Source: Trueperaceae bacterium (GTDB lineage Bacteria > Deinococcota > Deinococci > Deinococcales > Trueperaceae). Taken from it: a stretch of 8,741 nucleotides of DNA. This document shows positions 1 through 7,151 of the stretch, in pieces (position 1 is the stretch's first letter; every line of letters begins with the position of its first letter). The DNA is taken from the NCBI GenBank assembly GCA_007121175.1, contig SKMG01000330.1, forward strand, positions 1 to 8,741, written 5' to 3'. The position numbers and the translations under genes are program-made. The notes under the pieces are model-generated. The model was given only the letters and a program-made list of their open reading frames with translations, was not told where the DNA came from and did not search any database.

Positions 1-1022
1 CCACGCTGGGCCGGGAGGACGAAGGGCCGCGCGAGGCCCTCGCTCGCCGCCATCAGCGCGTCCCTCGGGGCCCACTCGAGCGCCAGCACCCCACGGTAGG
101 CCTGGAGCGCCGCCGAGCGGCGGCCCGCGACATCGCGCAGCTGCCCGAGCCTCGCGAGCAGCGAGCCGGGCAGGAAGTACGGCTGCGCGAAATCGAGGCG
201 CAGGGCGCCCTCGAGCTCCGCGAGCGCCTCGGCCGGGTGGCCGTGAGCCAGCAGCAGCCCGGCGGCGTGATAGCGCGCCTCGGCGTGCCCGAGCCGGCGC
301 AGTTCGCCGAGGAGCGCGCCTGCGTCGTCGGTCTCGCCGCGCCACGCCAGGTCGAGCAGGGCGCGCTCTCGCGAGCGCGCGAGCGCGGTCTCGTCCGCCG
401 GCGGCTCGCTCGGTCGGCGCAGCTCGGCACCGCGCCCCTCGAGCGCGTCGCGCAGGCTCGCGTAACGGTCGAGCGCCACCAGCACCAGCACGTGTCGTGC
501 GTCGATGGCGACGATCCGCTCGGCCGCCCGGGCGCTCCTCTCCTCGGCCCAGTCGGTGGCGGGACCGTCGCCGAATGCCGCTAGGCGCGCGGCCCGATCC
601 GCGGCCAGCAGCGGCACCGCCTCGTCGAGCACTCGCGACAGCGTCAGCGGACCGGCGAGCAGCTCGGCCAGCGACCGCTCGAGCGCGGCGAGGGCGTCGA
701 GCGCGGGTCGCGCGGCGGGGTATCCCTCGAGGTAGCGGATCAGGTCCGATGCGGCGCCAGGGTCGGGGGAGGGCTCGTGCACCCCATACAGCTCAGCGCC
801 GACGCGCCGGGCCCACGGCACGGCCGTCCACGGCAGCAGCAGCTCCTCGTGGTCCTGCCAGCCCGTAGCTTCGGCGAAGCCTGGTCGCAGCGGCTCGAGC
901 GCCAGCGCATCGGGAGCTTCACGGTGCAGCAGCGATTGCAGCGCCGCGGCGTTGAAGCGCGGCCAGCGCAGGTGGAGGCCGGCGGCCAGCGGGACCAAGG
1001 TCACGGGTGCAGGGGACCGCAT
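1..1022 (-). CDS. TraB/ChaN-like protein with C-terminal TPR-like repeats (3' end outside window)
   Basis: The frame is open from the start codon to the left window edge: 340 codons with no stop, so the C-terminus is missing. I translated it directly from the minus strand. Residues 8-50 (a G-L-H near 15-17, an acidic L-E-P near 42-44) and residues 158-197 (E-R-S-A-R-A-A-E-R-I followed by a hydrophobic strand and a helix) resemble TraB/PrgY or ChaN-like domains, but the second conserved histidine is not evident. Residues 216-330 form A/L/G-rich helix pairs like tetratricopeptide repeats. There is no signal peptide or obvious membrane segment, so it is probably cytoplasmic. An in-frame ATG lies at 1031, but I prefer the ATG at 1022 because TACCAT sits 7 bases before it, as in the other leaderless genes. 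It is divergent from the membrane protein at 1135. The open frame is well supported. The TraB assignment is a tentative inference, and the catalytic role is unknown. Confidence 0.75.
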   Translation of the reverse strand, partial: MRSPAPVTLVPLAAGLHLRWPRFNAAALQSLLHREAPDALALEPLRPGFAEATGWQDHEELLLPWTAVPWARRVGAELYGVHEPSPDPGAASDLIRYLEGYPAARPALDALAALERSLAELLAGPLTLSRVLDEAVPLLAADRAARLAAFGDGPATDWAEERSARAAERIVAIDARHVLVLVALDRYASLRDALEGRGAELRRPSEPPADETALARSRERALLDLAWRGETDDAGALLGELRRLGHAEARYHAAGLLLAHGHPAEALAELEGALRLDFAQPYFLPGSLLARLGQLRDVAGRRSAALQAYRGVLALEWAPRDALMAASEGLARPFVLPAQR

Positions 1023-1029
1023 GCGCAGC

Positions 1030-1035
1030 ATGGTA
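1030..1035 (-). promoter_or_regulatory. Candidate leaderless -10 box TACCAT
   Basis: On the minus strand TACCAT (pattern TANNNT) lies 7 bases before the ATG at 1022, with no Shine-Dalgarno in between. This matches the spacing of the TAGACT boxes elsewhere in the window and would place transcription start at or next to the start codon. No -35 box is recognisable. The box overlaps the alternative ATG at 1031, so that codon would not be transcribed if this is the promoter. Confidence 0.4.
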
Positions 1036-1082
1036 CCGGCGAACGAGGGGTCGGCTCGGTGGTGTGCCGGGGAGGGTCGCGG

Positions 1083-1088
1083 TAGAGT
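1083..1088 (+). promoter_or_regulatory. Candidate -10 box TAGAGT for the membrane-protein gene
   Basis: TAGAGT fits TANNNT and lies about 46 bases before the ATG at 1135, predicting transcription start near 1095 and a leader of roughly 40 bases. No clear -35 element is seen. It lies in the 112-base divergent gap (1023-1134) shared with the leftward gene. Confidence 0.4.
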
Positions 1089-1108
1089 AGACGACCCGTC
1101 GCCGTGAC

Positions 1109-1130
1109 CCCGCCGTGGCGGGAGGGAGGT
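1109..1130 (+). promoter_or_regulatory. Leader hairpin abutting a strong ribosome binding site
   Basis: CCCGC (1109-1113) can pair with GCGGG (1118-1122) around a CGTG loop. Directly after it GGAGGT (1125-1130), a perfect Shine-Dalgarno core, ends 4 bases before the ATG at 1135. This decides the start of the downstream gene. The hairpin leaves the core exposed, so it may keep the site open; a regulatory role is inference only. Confidence 0.55.
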
Positions 1131-1134
1131 TCGG

Positions 1135-2568
1135 ATGCGCACGAACGATCGACGCCCGGCCTGGCATCACGACGTGCGTTGGTTGGCGACGCTGCTGCTC
1201 GTCGTGGTGGTCGCAGCGGCCGCAGCGGCGTCCAGCCTCGCGCGGCTGACGGCCGTGGTGCGCATCGAGCCGCTGTCGCAGCAGGTGTTGACGCTCGCCG
1301 TGGGGCCGATCGGTGACGAGGTCCGGCTCGCGCCGACCAGCGCCGGCTACCAAGCGGGCAGCGCGCTGGCGTTGCTCCCCGGCGTGCCGGTGGTGGCCGA
1401 TCCGACCGAGATCCCGAACTTCGGCGTCGACGACGCGGTGTCGCGCCTCGCCGGCGTATGGGCGGAGCGTTACGTGAGCGACGGCGGGCCGGCGACCTGG
1501 GCGGCGATCGACGACGACGCGTGGCGGGCGGTCCTCGAGCGGGTCGACGTCGCGGTGCTGCGGCCGCTGCTGGTGAACGCACTACGGCCACCTCTGTTCG
1601 CCGTCGGCATCGGCGACGGTACCCGCATCGCCAACTGGCCGCAGCAGGCCGCGCAGAATCCCGGACAACCGGTCCAGCCTTTGGTGGGCGTGTTCGTAAG
1701 GGTTCCACCGCTCGCCCTGCAGGGTCGCAACGCCCGCGAGATCGGCGATCTGGTGGTGACCGAGCTGGCCCAGATCGTGGCGAACGAGGGGGCCGACGCC
1801 GCGCGTGCGCTGGTGACGAACCCGAACGTCTCGGCGGCGCTGGATGCGGCGCTGGCGGGACCGGCGCGAGAGACGGTCCACGCCGCGCTCCAGGCAGTCG
1901 TGGCGAGCCGCGAGGCCGAGATCGCCTCGCGCTTAGCCGATGCGCGCGACGTGATGGCCGGGAACACCCCTTCGAGCGACCCCTGGGCTGGGCTCGTCGA
2001 CTCGAGCGATCTCAGGCGGCTCGACACGGCCGAGCGGCGCGAGCGGGTGCTGCACGAGCTGGCGCAGCGTGCCGTGCTGGGCGGCAGCGCGGCGGTGCTC
2101 GCGGCGCTGCCGGAGTCGGGGGTGCGCGAGCGCATGGTGCGGGCGTCGCCGGTGCTCGACGTGCTCGACCGCGGCACCCACCGTCGCGCCCTGACTTGGG
2201 CCTGGGCGCTCGGGATCGCCGCCGCGCTGCTCACCATCGTCGTGGTACTGACCGCGAGCGGCTTCGGTCGCGCAACCTGGCCCGGGCTCGCCTGGCTGGT
2301 CGGCGCCCTGCCCGGGCTGGCCGCGGCCTGGTACTGGCGGGACCTGCCGGCGTCGGAGGTGTGGCCGGCGAGCCCGGCGGTCGAGGGAGCATGGGCCAAC
2401 CTCGCCGACACCGTGCAGCTGACGCTCGGTCACATCGGACCCGCCGCCGCCGAGACCGTCCTCTGGGCGCACCTGGTGCCGGCTGGTGTGGGCGCGTCGT
2501 TCGTCCTCATCGGCTTAGCCGGCTGGCTCGGGGCGCAGCTGCGGCCCTCGCGACGCAGCCGCTTCTGA
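1135..2568 (+). CDS. Unrecognised membrane protein with large extracytoplasmic domain
   Basis: I do not recognise a family for this 477-residue protein. A basic N-terminus (M-R-T-N-D-R-R) is followed by a hydrophobic segment at about 17-34, which would act as an uncleaved signal anchor. Residues 35-350 are soluble and predicted to be outside the cytoplasm. They include a beta-like part up to about 195 and an alanine/arginine-rich helical part (200-345). Three more likely membrane segments follow at about 352-375, 382-400 and 444-466, then a basic tail (R-P-S-R-R-S-R-F) expected to be cytoplasmic. A four-segment topology with both ends inside fits. The start is supported by GGAGGT ending 4 bases upstream. 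It stands alone between divergent and downstream promoters, so context gives no function. An envelope, adhesion or sensing role is possible but unsupported. Confidence 0.85.
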   Translation: MRTNDRRPAWHHDVRWLATLLLVVVVAAAAAASSLARLTAVVRIEPLSQQVLTLAVGPIGDEVRLAPTSAGYQAGSALALLPGVPVVADPTEIPNFGVDDAVSRLAGVWAERYVSDGGPATWAAIDDDAWRAVLERVDVAVLRPLLVNALRPPLFAVGIGDGTRIANWPQQAAQNPGQPVQPLVGVFVRVPPLALQGRNAREIGDLVVTELAQIVANEGADAARALVTNPNVSAALDAALAGPARETVHAALQAVVASREAEIASRLADARDVMAGNTPSSDPWAGLVDSSDLRRLDTAERRERVLHELAQRAVLGGSAAVLAALPESGVRERMVRASPVLDVLDRGTHRRALTWAWALGIAAALLTIVVVLTASGFGRATWPGLAWLVGALPGLAAAWYWRDLPASEVWPASPAVEGAWANLADTVQLTLGHIGPAAAETVLWAHLVPAGVGASFVLIGLAGWLGAQLRPSRRSRF

Positions 2569-2627
2569 GGGTCGTTCGGTCGACCCGCCGCGGCCGAGGC
2601 TGGTGCTCGGCGCTGGCTCGTGGCCTA

Positions 2628-2645
2628 CCCGGCGCCACCGCCGGG
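2628..2645. terminator. Perfect 7-bp hairpin in the gap before trmFO
   Basis: CCCGGCG (2628-2634) is the exact reverse complement of CGCCGGG (2639-2645), separated by a CCAC loop. It lies 60 bases after the membrane-protein stop and ends 6 bases before the trmFO -10 box, covering where a -35 element would be. No T-run follows, so it could be a weak terminator, an operator or chance; at this GC content one or two such hairpins per window are expected by chance. Confidence 0.35.
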
Positions 2646-2651
2646 CCCTGC

Positions 2652-2657
2652 TAGACT
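2652..2657 (+). promoter_or_regulatory. Leaderless extended -10 promoter (TGC-TAGACT) of trmFO
   Basis: TAGACT is followed by exactly 6 bases and then the GTG start of trmFO at 2664. A TGn extension (2649-2651) precedes it. No Shine-Dalgarno is possible in this spacing, so the transcript probably starts at the GTG. The same element with the same spacing precedes the phosphoesterase gene at 7152. Confidence 0.65.
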
Positions 2658-2663
2658 CCCCGC

Positions 2664-4046
2664 GTGACCATTGTGCGCCCCGCTCGGTTGACCGTGATCG
2701 GCGCCGGCATGGCCGGCTCCGACGCCGCCTGGGCGGCGGCGCAGCACGGCGTGGCGGTCGACCTGTTCGAGATGCGCCCGGCCACCACCACGCCCGCGCA
2801 CCGCACCGGCAACTTCGCCGAGCTGGTGTGCAGCAACAGCTTCGGCGGTGAGGCCCGCAGCAACGCCAAGGGGCTCTTGCAAGCGGAGATGCTCGCTGCG
2901 GGCGGCCTGGTGATGTCCGCGGCGGCGGCCACGCGCGTGCCCGCGGGCGGCGCGGTGGCCGTCGACCGCGAACGGTTCAGTGACTTCGTCACCGACACCC
3001 TGCGCCGGCATCCGCTCATCACCGTCCACACCGAGGAGGCGACGGAGCTGCCGAGCGGCGTCGGCGTGATCGCTTCCGGGCCGCTGACCAGCGACGCGCT
3101 CGCGGCACGCCTGCGCGAGCGGGTCGGGGAGCCGTTCCTGGGTTTCTACGACGCTGCGGCGCCGGTGATCGCCGGCGAGAGCATCGACCACGGCGTCGCC
3201 TACCGGAAGGGGCGCTACGGCCAGGCGGCCGACTACCTCAACCTGCCCTTCTCTCGCGCGCGCTACGAGCGCTTCTACGAGGCGCTCAGCGCGGCGCGCC
3301 GGCACCTGCCGCACGCCTGGGAGGAGCTCGAGTTCTTCGAGGGCTGCGTGCCGATCGAGGAGCTCGCGCGGCGCGGTTTCGACACGCCACGCTTCGGTCC
3401 GATGAAGCCCGTCGGCCTCGAGCACCCGGTGACCGGCGAGCGCTTCTTCGCCGTCGCGCAGCTGCGCCAGGAGGACGCCGCGGGTCGGATGTGGAGCCTG
3501 GTCGGCTTCCAGACCGGCCTGAAGTGGGGTGATCAGCTGGAGGTCGTCCGGCTCATCCCCGGCTTGGAGCGGGCCGAGATCGTCCGCTACGGCGTGATGC
3601 ACCGCAACACCTACCTGTGCGCCCCGCGCCTGCTCGACGCGACACTGGCCCTGCGCGAGCATCCAGAGCTCTTCATCGCCGGCGTGCTCGCCGGGACCGA
3701 GGGCTACCTGGAGTCATCCGCCACCGGCTGGTTGGCGGGCACCAACGCCGCGCGGCGCCTGCTCGGCCTGCCGCCGGTCGTGCCGCCCGAGGCGAGCATG
3801 CTCGGCGCTCTGGTGCGCTTCTTGGCGACCGCGGAGGCCGAGGGCTTCCAGCCGATGAACGCGAACTGGGGGCTGGTGCCGGTGCCTGCGAAGCAGCGTC
3901 GCGGTCCCGGGAAGCGTGAGCGTCGCGAACAGGCCTACCAGCAGGGACTCGACGCGTTCGTCAGCTGGCTCGGCGAGATGCGCTCGGGCGCCGCCGCCGG
4001 GCTCGTCGCCGGCACGCCGGAAGCGCCGCCGGTTCGACAGGTGTAG
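2664..4046 (+). CDS. trmFO: Methylenetetrahydrofolate-tRNA-(uracil-5-)-methyltransferase TrmFO
   Basis: This flavoenzyme makes 5-methyluridine at position 54 of the tRNA T-loop, using methylenetetrahydrofolate as carbon donor and FAD plus NAD(P)H as reductant. The protein is 460 residues, at the upper end of the family. The FAD-binding Rossmann motif [10 protein letters not shown] is at 11-20. The E-L-V-C-S-N-S motif gives Cys56, and F-E-G-C gives Cys228; these match the two family cysteines used in catalysis. [10 protein letters not shown] lies at 243-252 and a C-terminal G-T-E-G-Y-L-E motif at 344-350. The C-terminus beyond about 440 is a low-complexity A/G/P tail. The GTG at 2664 is chosen because the Rossmann motif follows directly and TAGACT sits 6 bases upstream. 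It is the first gene of a cluster with the threonine aldolase and aroE. Confidence 0.97.
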   Translation: MTIVRPARLTVIGAGMAGSDAAWAAAQHGVAVDLFEMRPATTTPAHRTGNFAELVCSNSFGGEARSNAKGLLQAEMLAAGGLVMSAAAATRVPAGGAVAVDRERFSDFVTDTLRRHPLITVHTEEATELPSGVGVIASGPLTSDALAARLRERVGEPFLGFYDAAAPVIAGESIDHGVAYRKGRYGQAADYLNLPFSRARYERFYEALSAARRHLPHAWEELEFFEGCVPIEELARRGFDTPRFGPMKPVGLEHPVTGERFFAVAQLRQEDAAGRMWSLVGFQTGLKWGDQLEVVRLIPGLERAEIVRYGVMHRNTYLCAPRLLDATLALREHPELFIAGVLAGTEGYLESSATGWLAGTNAARRLLGLPPVVPPEASMLGALVRFLATAEAEGFQPMNANWGLVPVPAKQRRGPGKRERREQAYQQGLDAFVSWLGEMRSGAAAGLVAGTPEAPPVRQV

Positions 4047-4049
4047 TAC
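4044..4049 (+). promoter_or_regulatory. Weak candidate -10 (TAGTAC) overlapping the trmFO stop
   Basis: TAGTAC, which includes the TAG stop of trmFO, lies 8 bases before the aldolase ATG at 4058, and no Shine-Dalgarno is present. The spacing resembles the leaderless promoters nearby, but the conserved final T is a C. Read-through from trmFO is an equally good explanation. Confidence 0.22.
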
Positions 4050-4057
4050 CGTCGCGC

Positions 4058-5121
<1,064 letters not shown>

Positions 5122-5125
<4 letters not shown>

Positions 5126-5976
5126 CGCTCCCGCTGCGCTCGGAGCGGGTGACGCGCGCGGTGCTGCTCGCGCACCCGGCGGGGCACAGCCTGAGTCCGG
5201 CGATGCACGACGCCGCCTTCGAGGCGCTCGAGCTCGACGGCCGCTTCGAAGCCTGGGACGTTCCGCCCGAGGGGCTCGCCGCCGCCCTCGAGCGCCTCCG
5301 GACCAGCACGGTGCTGCTCGGCGCCAACGTCAGCCTGCCCCACAAGGAGGCGGTCGCGGGCTTCCTCGGCGAGATCACGCCGATCGCTCGCCGGCTGGGA
5401 GCGGTGAACACCATCGTCCGCCACGGGCGCACGCTGAAGGGCGACAACACCGATCTGCACGGTTTTTCGGCCGCGCTGGCCGAGCTCGGGCGCCCGCCCG
5501 GCCCGGGGCGAGCGGTGGTGCTCGGTGCCGGCGGTGCCGCCCGCGCGGTGGTAGCGGCGCTGCTCAGCGCGGGCTGTGCGGTGCAGGTCCACAACCGCGA
5601 TCGGGCGCGGGCGGCGGCGCTGGTCGAGGCCTATCGCGGCGAGGGGTCCGTGGAGCTGATCGACGGCCGCAGACTGCAGCAGGCCGTGGAGCGCGCCGAC
5701 TGGCTGGTGAACACCACCACCGTGGGCATGCACGGCGGTCCGCCGGGCAGCCCGCTGCCCGCGGGACTGCTGCCGTCGACTGGCGCGGTGGTGGACCTGG
5801 TGTACCGACCGCGCCCGACGCCGCTGCTCGCGGCCGCGCAGGCCGCCGGCCTGCCGACCCAGGACGGGGTCGCCATGCTCGTCCACCAGGGAGCGGCCTC
5901 GTTCCAGGCCTGGACCGGGCATCAGGCGCCGATCGCGGTGATGCGCGCGGCGGTCGAACGCTCGCTGGCGCCCTGA
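5122..5976 (+). CDS. aroE: Shikimate dehydrogenase (NADP+)
   Basis: It reduces 3-dehydroshikimate to shikimate, step four of chorismate and aromatic amino acid synthesis. The 284-residue length is normal. Shikimate-site residues are visible: S23 and S25 in H-S-L-S-P, K75 in N-V-S-L-P-H-K (catalytic), N96 in A-V-N-T, D111 in D-N-T-D, and Q256 in L-V-H-Q-G. The nucleotide-binding loop is G-A-G-G-A-A-R (135-141), followed by H-N-R-D at 157-160. N-T-T-T-V-G-M (197-203) and D-L-V-Y-R-P (225-230) are typical of AroE. The motif after D111 is D-L-H-G rather than the common D-G-x-G, a mild deviation. The GTG start at 5122 overlaps the aldolase TGA by 4 bases (GTGA) and has no Shine-Dalgarno, which points to translational coupling. 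It is the last gene of the cluster and faces a convergent gene. Confidence 0.97.
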
Positions 5977-5977
5977 G

Positions 5978-5993
5978 CGCGCCGAGCGGCGCG
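5978..5993 (+). terminator. Possible hairpin terminator after aroE
   Basis: CGCGCC (5978-5983) pairs with GGCGCG (5988-5993) around a GAGC loop, starting right after the aroE stop. No T-run follows. The rest of the 79-base convergent gap (5977-6055) holds another short G/C stem (GCGG/CCGC, 6036-6046), flanked by AAA and TTT, that could act for either strand. Evidence is weak because short G/C stems are common at this composition. Confidence 0.3.
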
Positions 5994-6055
5994 GTCCGTA
6001 GGCGCCGCGGCGGCCGCTGGGACGAGCTCACCAAAGCGGCACCCGCCGTGTTTCG

Positions 6056-7069
6056 CTAGCGGCCGCGCCGACGGACGGCTTTGGCCAGCGCCGAGAGCAG
6101 CACCAGGCTGCGGCCGCGCGGTGCGAGCGCCGCGAGGACGTGATCCTCACCGAAGCGGAGGACCGCAAGCGCCCGACTGTCTCCCTCGAGCGCGAGATGG
6201 GTCACGTGGCCCGCGACGGGCTTGACGGCCGCGAGCGCCTGCACGCCCTGCGCGAAGGCGGCCGCGCCGTCGCCGCGAACGTCGGCAGGCCGCTCGCCGA
6301 GCGCGTACCCCACGGCGACGCCGAGCGCGTCGGCGCACTCCGACATCACCACGTCGAGGAGCGCGGCGTCGCGCTGACGCTCGTCGACCAGCCGCGCCGC
6401 CTCGGTGAGGGCCGCCGCGGTCGGCACGTGGACGGTGCGCCGGCTCGGAGCGCGGTAGGGCAGCACCCGGAAGGGGACGTCTTCGTGCTCGAGCAGCCGC
6501 GCCAAGCCGCGGACGCCGCTGGTCTCGCCTCCGTCGTGCCGGCACTCCGCGTGCTCGAGCCGCCCCTCGTGCAGGTACACCTGACCCAGCATGCCGCCGT
6601 CGATCGCGATCACGCCGCTGGCCGCGGTCAGCGCCAGCATGTCGATCAGGTCGGCGAGCGCGACCAAGCCCGTGCGTCCTTCGAGCGGGACGTCACCGCT
6701 CTCGGGCTGCGCCGGACTCGCTCGGCTCGCAGCGGCGGGCGTCGGCAGTCTCGCCTCGTCTGGCGGGAAGGGGATGACGCCGTCCGGCCGCTGGTGGGCT
6801 CCAACGGCGGCCTCGTCGCCGCTGGCGGCTACGACCCAGAACGGCGCCTCCGGGGCGATGCGCCGGCTCCAGACCAGGAAGCCGCCGGCGCTCGCGCCCC
6901 GCAGCAACTCGTCGCAGAAGACGGCGGCGTACGGCTTCGTGCGCAGGTGCTCGAGGGCGCCGGCCACGTCCGGGTAGCCGACCACGGACCAGCCCGCGCG
7001 CGTCAGCGCCCGCTCGAGCGCGCTGCGGCGGTGCTGCATGGTGGCGATCAGGACCGCGGTCGCGGGCAC
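6056..7069 (-). CDS. Signalling protein: degenerate receiver, DUF4388/PATAN, possible roadblock-like domain
   Basis: From the GTG at 7069 the protein has 337 residues. Residues 4-108 look like a response-regulator receiver. D53 in V-F-C-D-E-L is at the phospho-acceptor position and S83 at the usual Ser/Thr site. However, the acidic pair after strand 1 is replaced by A-T (9-10) and the strand-5 lysine is missing (I-P-F-P), so it is probably not phosphorylated normally. A P/A/S-rich linker (109-126) follows. Residues 128-205 match DUF4388: L-E-G-R-T-G-L, a D-L-I-D-M-L helix, S-G-V-I-A-I, and L-H-E-G-R-L-E-H-A. Residues 232-332 resemble a roadblock/LC7 fold, which is inference. The open frame extends to 7495, but the upstream 142 codons are an antisense shadow of the phosphoesterase gene, and TAGACT lies 7 bases before this GTG. 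It is divergent from the phosphoesterase and converges on aroE. Confidence 0.85.
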   Translation of the reverse strand: MPATAVLIATMQHRRSALERALTRAGWSVVGYPDVAGALEHLRTKPYAAVFCDELLRGASAGGFLVWSRRIAPEAPFWVVAASGDEAAVGAHQRPDGVIPFPPDEARLPTPAAASRASPAQPESGDVPLEGRTGLVALADLIDMLALTAASGVIAIDGGMLGQVYLHEGRLEHAECRHDGGETSGVRGLARLLEHEDVPFRVLPYRAPSRRTVHVPTAAALTEAARLVDERQRDAALLDVVMSECADALGVAVGYALGERPADVRGDGAAAFAQGVQALAAVKPVAGHVTHLALEGDSRALAVLRFGEDHVLAALAPRGRSLVLLSALAKAVRRRGR

Positions 7070-7076
7070 GACGCCG

Positions 7077-7082
7077 AGTCTA
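7077..7082 (-). promoter_or_regulatory. Leaderless -10 box TAGACT of the DUF4388 gene
   Basis: On the minus strand TAGACT is followed by 7 bases and the GTG at 7069. No Shine-Dalgarno is present. The box shares the extended match TAGACTC with the promoters at 2652 and 7140, but lacks their TGn extension. It decides the start of the DUF4388 protein. Confidence 0.6.
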
Positions 7083-7090
7083 CGCTGCGG

Positions 7091-7102
7091 CGCCGATCGG
7101 CG
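7091..7102. repeat. 12-bp perfect palindrome between divergent promoters
   Basis: CGCCGATCGGCG is its own reverse complement. It sits 8 bases behind the leftward -10 box and reaches into the place where its -35 element would be, so it could be an operator. Several 12-bp palindromes are expected by chance in a window this long and GC-rich, so support is weak. Confidence 0.25.
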
Positions 7103-7139
7103 GGTCGCGACGCCGCCGCGCGGCCAGCACGGTCGCTGG

Positions 7140-7145
7140 TAGACT
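7140..7145 (+). promoter_or_regulatory. Leaderless extended -10 promoter (TGG-TAGACT) of the phosphoesterase gene
   Basis: TAGACT is followed by exactly 6 bases and the GTG at 7152, and is preceded by TGG. Over the 19 bases from CTG to GTG it matches the trmFO promoter at 15 positions, a strong internal repeat of the same start-site design. No -35 box is recognisable. Confidence 0.65.
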
Positions 7146-7151
7146 CGCGCC

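Noticed and set aside
237..868. Plus-strand open frames opposite the TraB-like gene
   Set aside because: The minus-strand frame is continuous for 340 codons with protein-like composition, while these are short and arginine-rich.
1104..1316. 70-residue frame starting at GTG 1104 as a leader peptide
   Set aside because: It runs well into the membrane-protein gene in another frame and has no Shine-Dalgarno or correctly spaced -10 box.
1458..2654. 398-residue plus-strand open frame
   Set aside because: It overlaps the membrane-protein gene in another frame, is extremely R/G/A-rich, and has no family motif; it is a high-GC shadow.
2625..3662. 345-residue minus-strand open frame opposite trmFO
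   Set aside because: It is antisense to a confident trmFO, with no recognisable motif.
6010..6066. Two GCGGCCGC palindromes in and next to the aroE convergent gap
   Set aside because: Eight-base G/C palindromes are common at this composition, and nothing suggests an attachment or recombination site.
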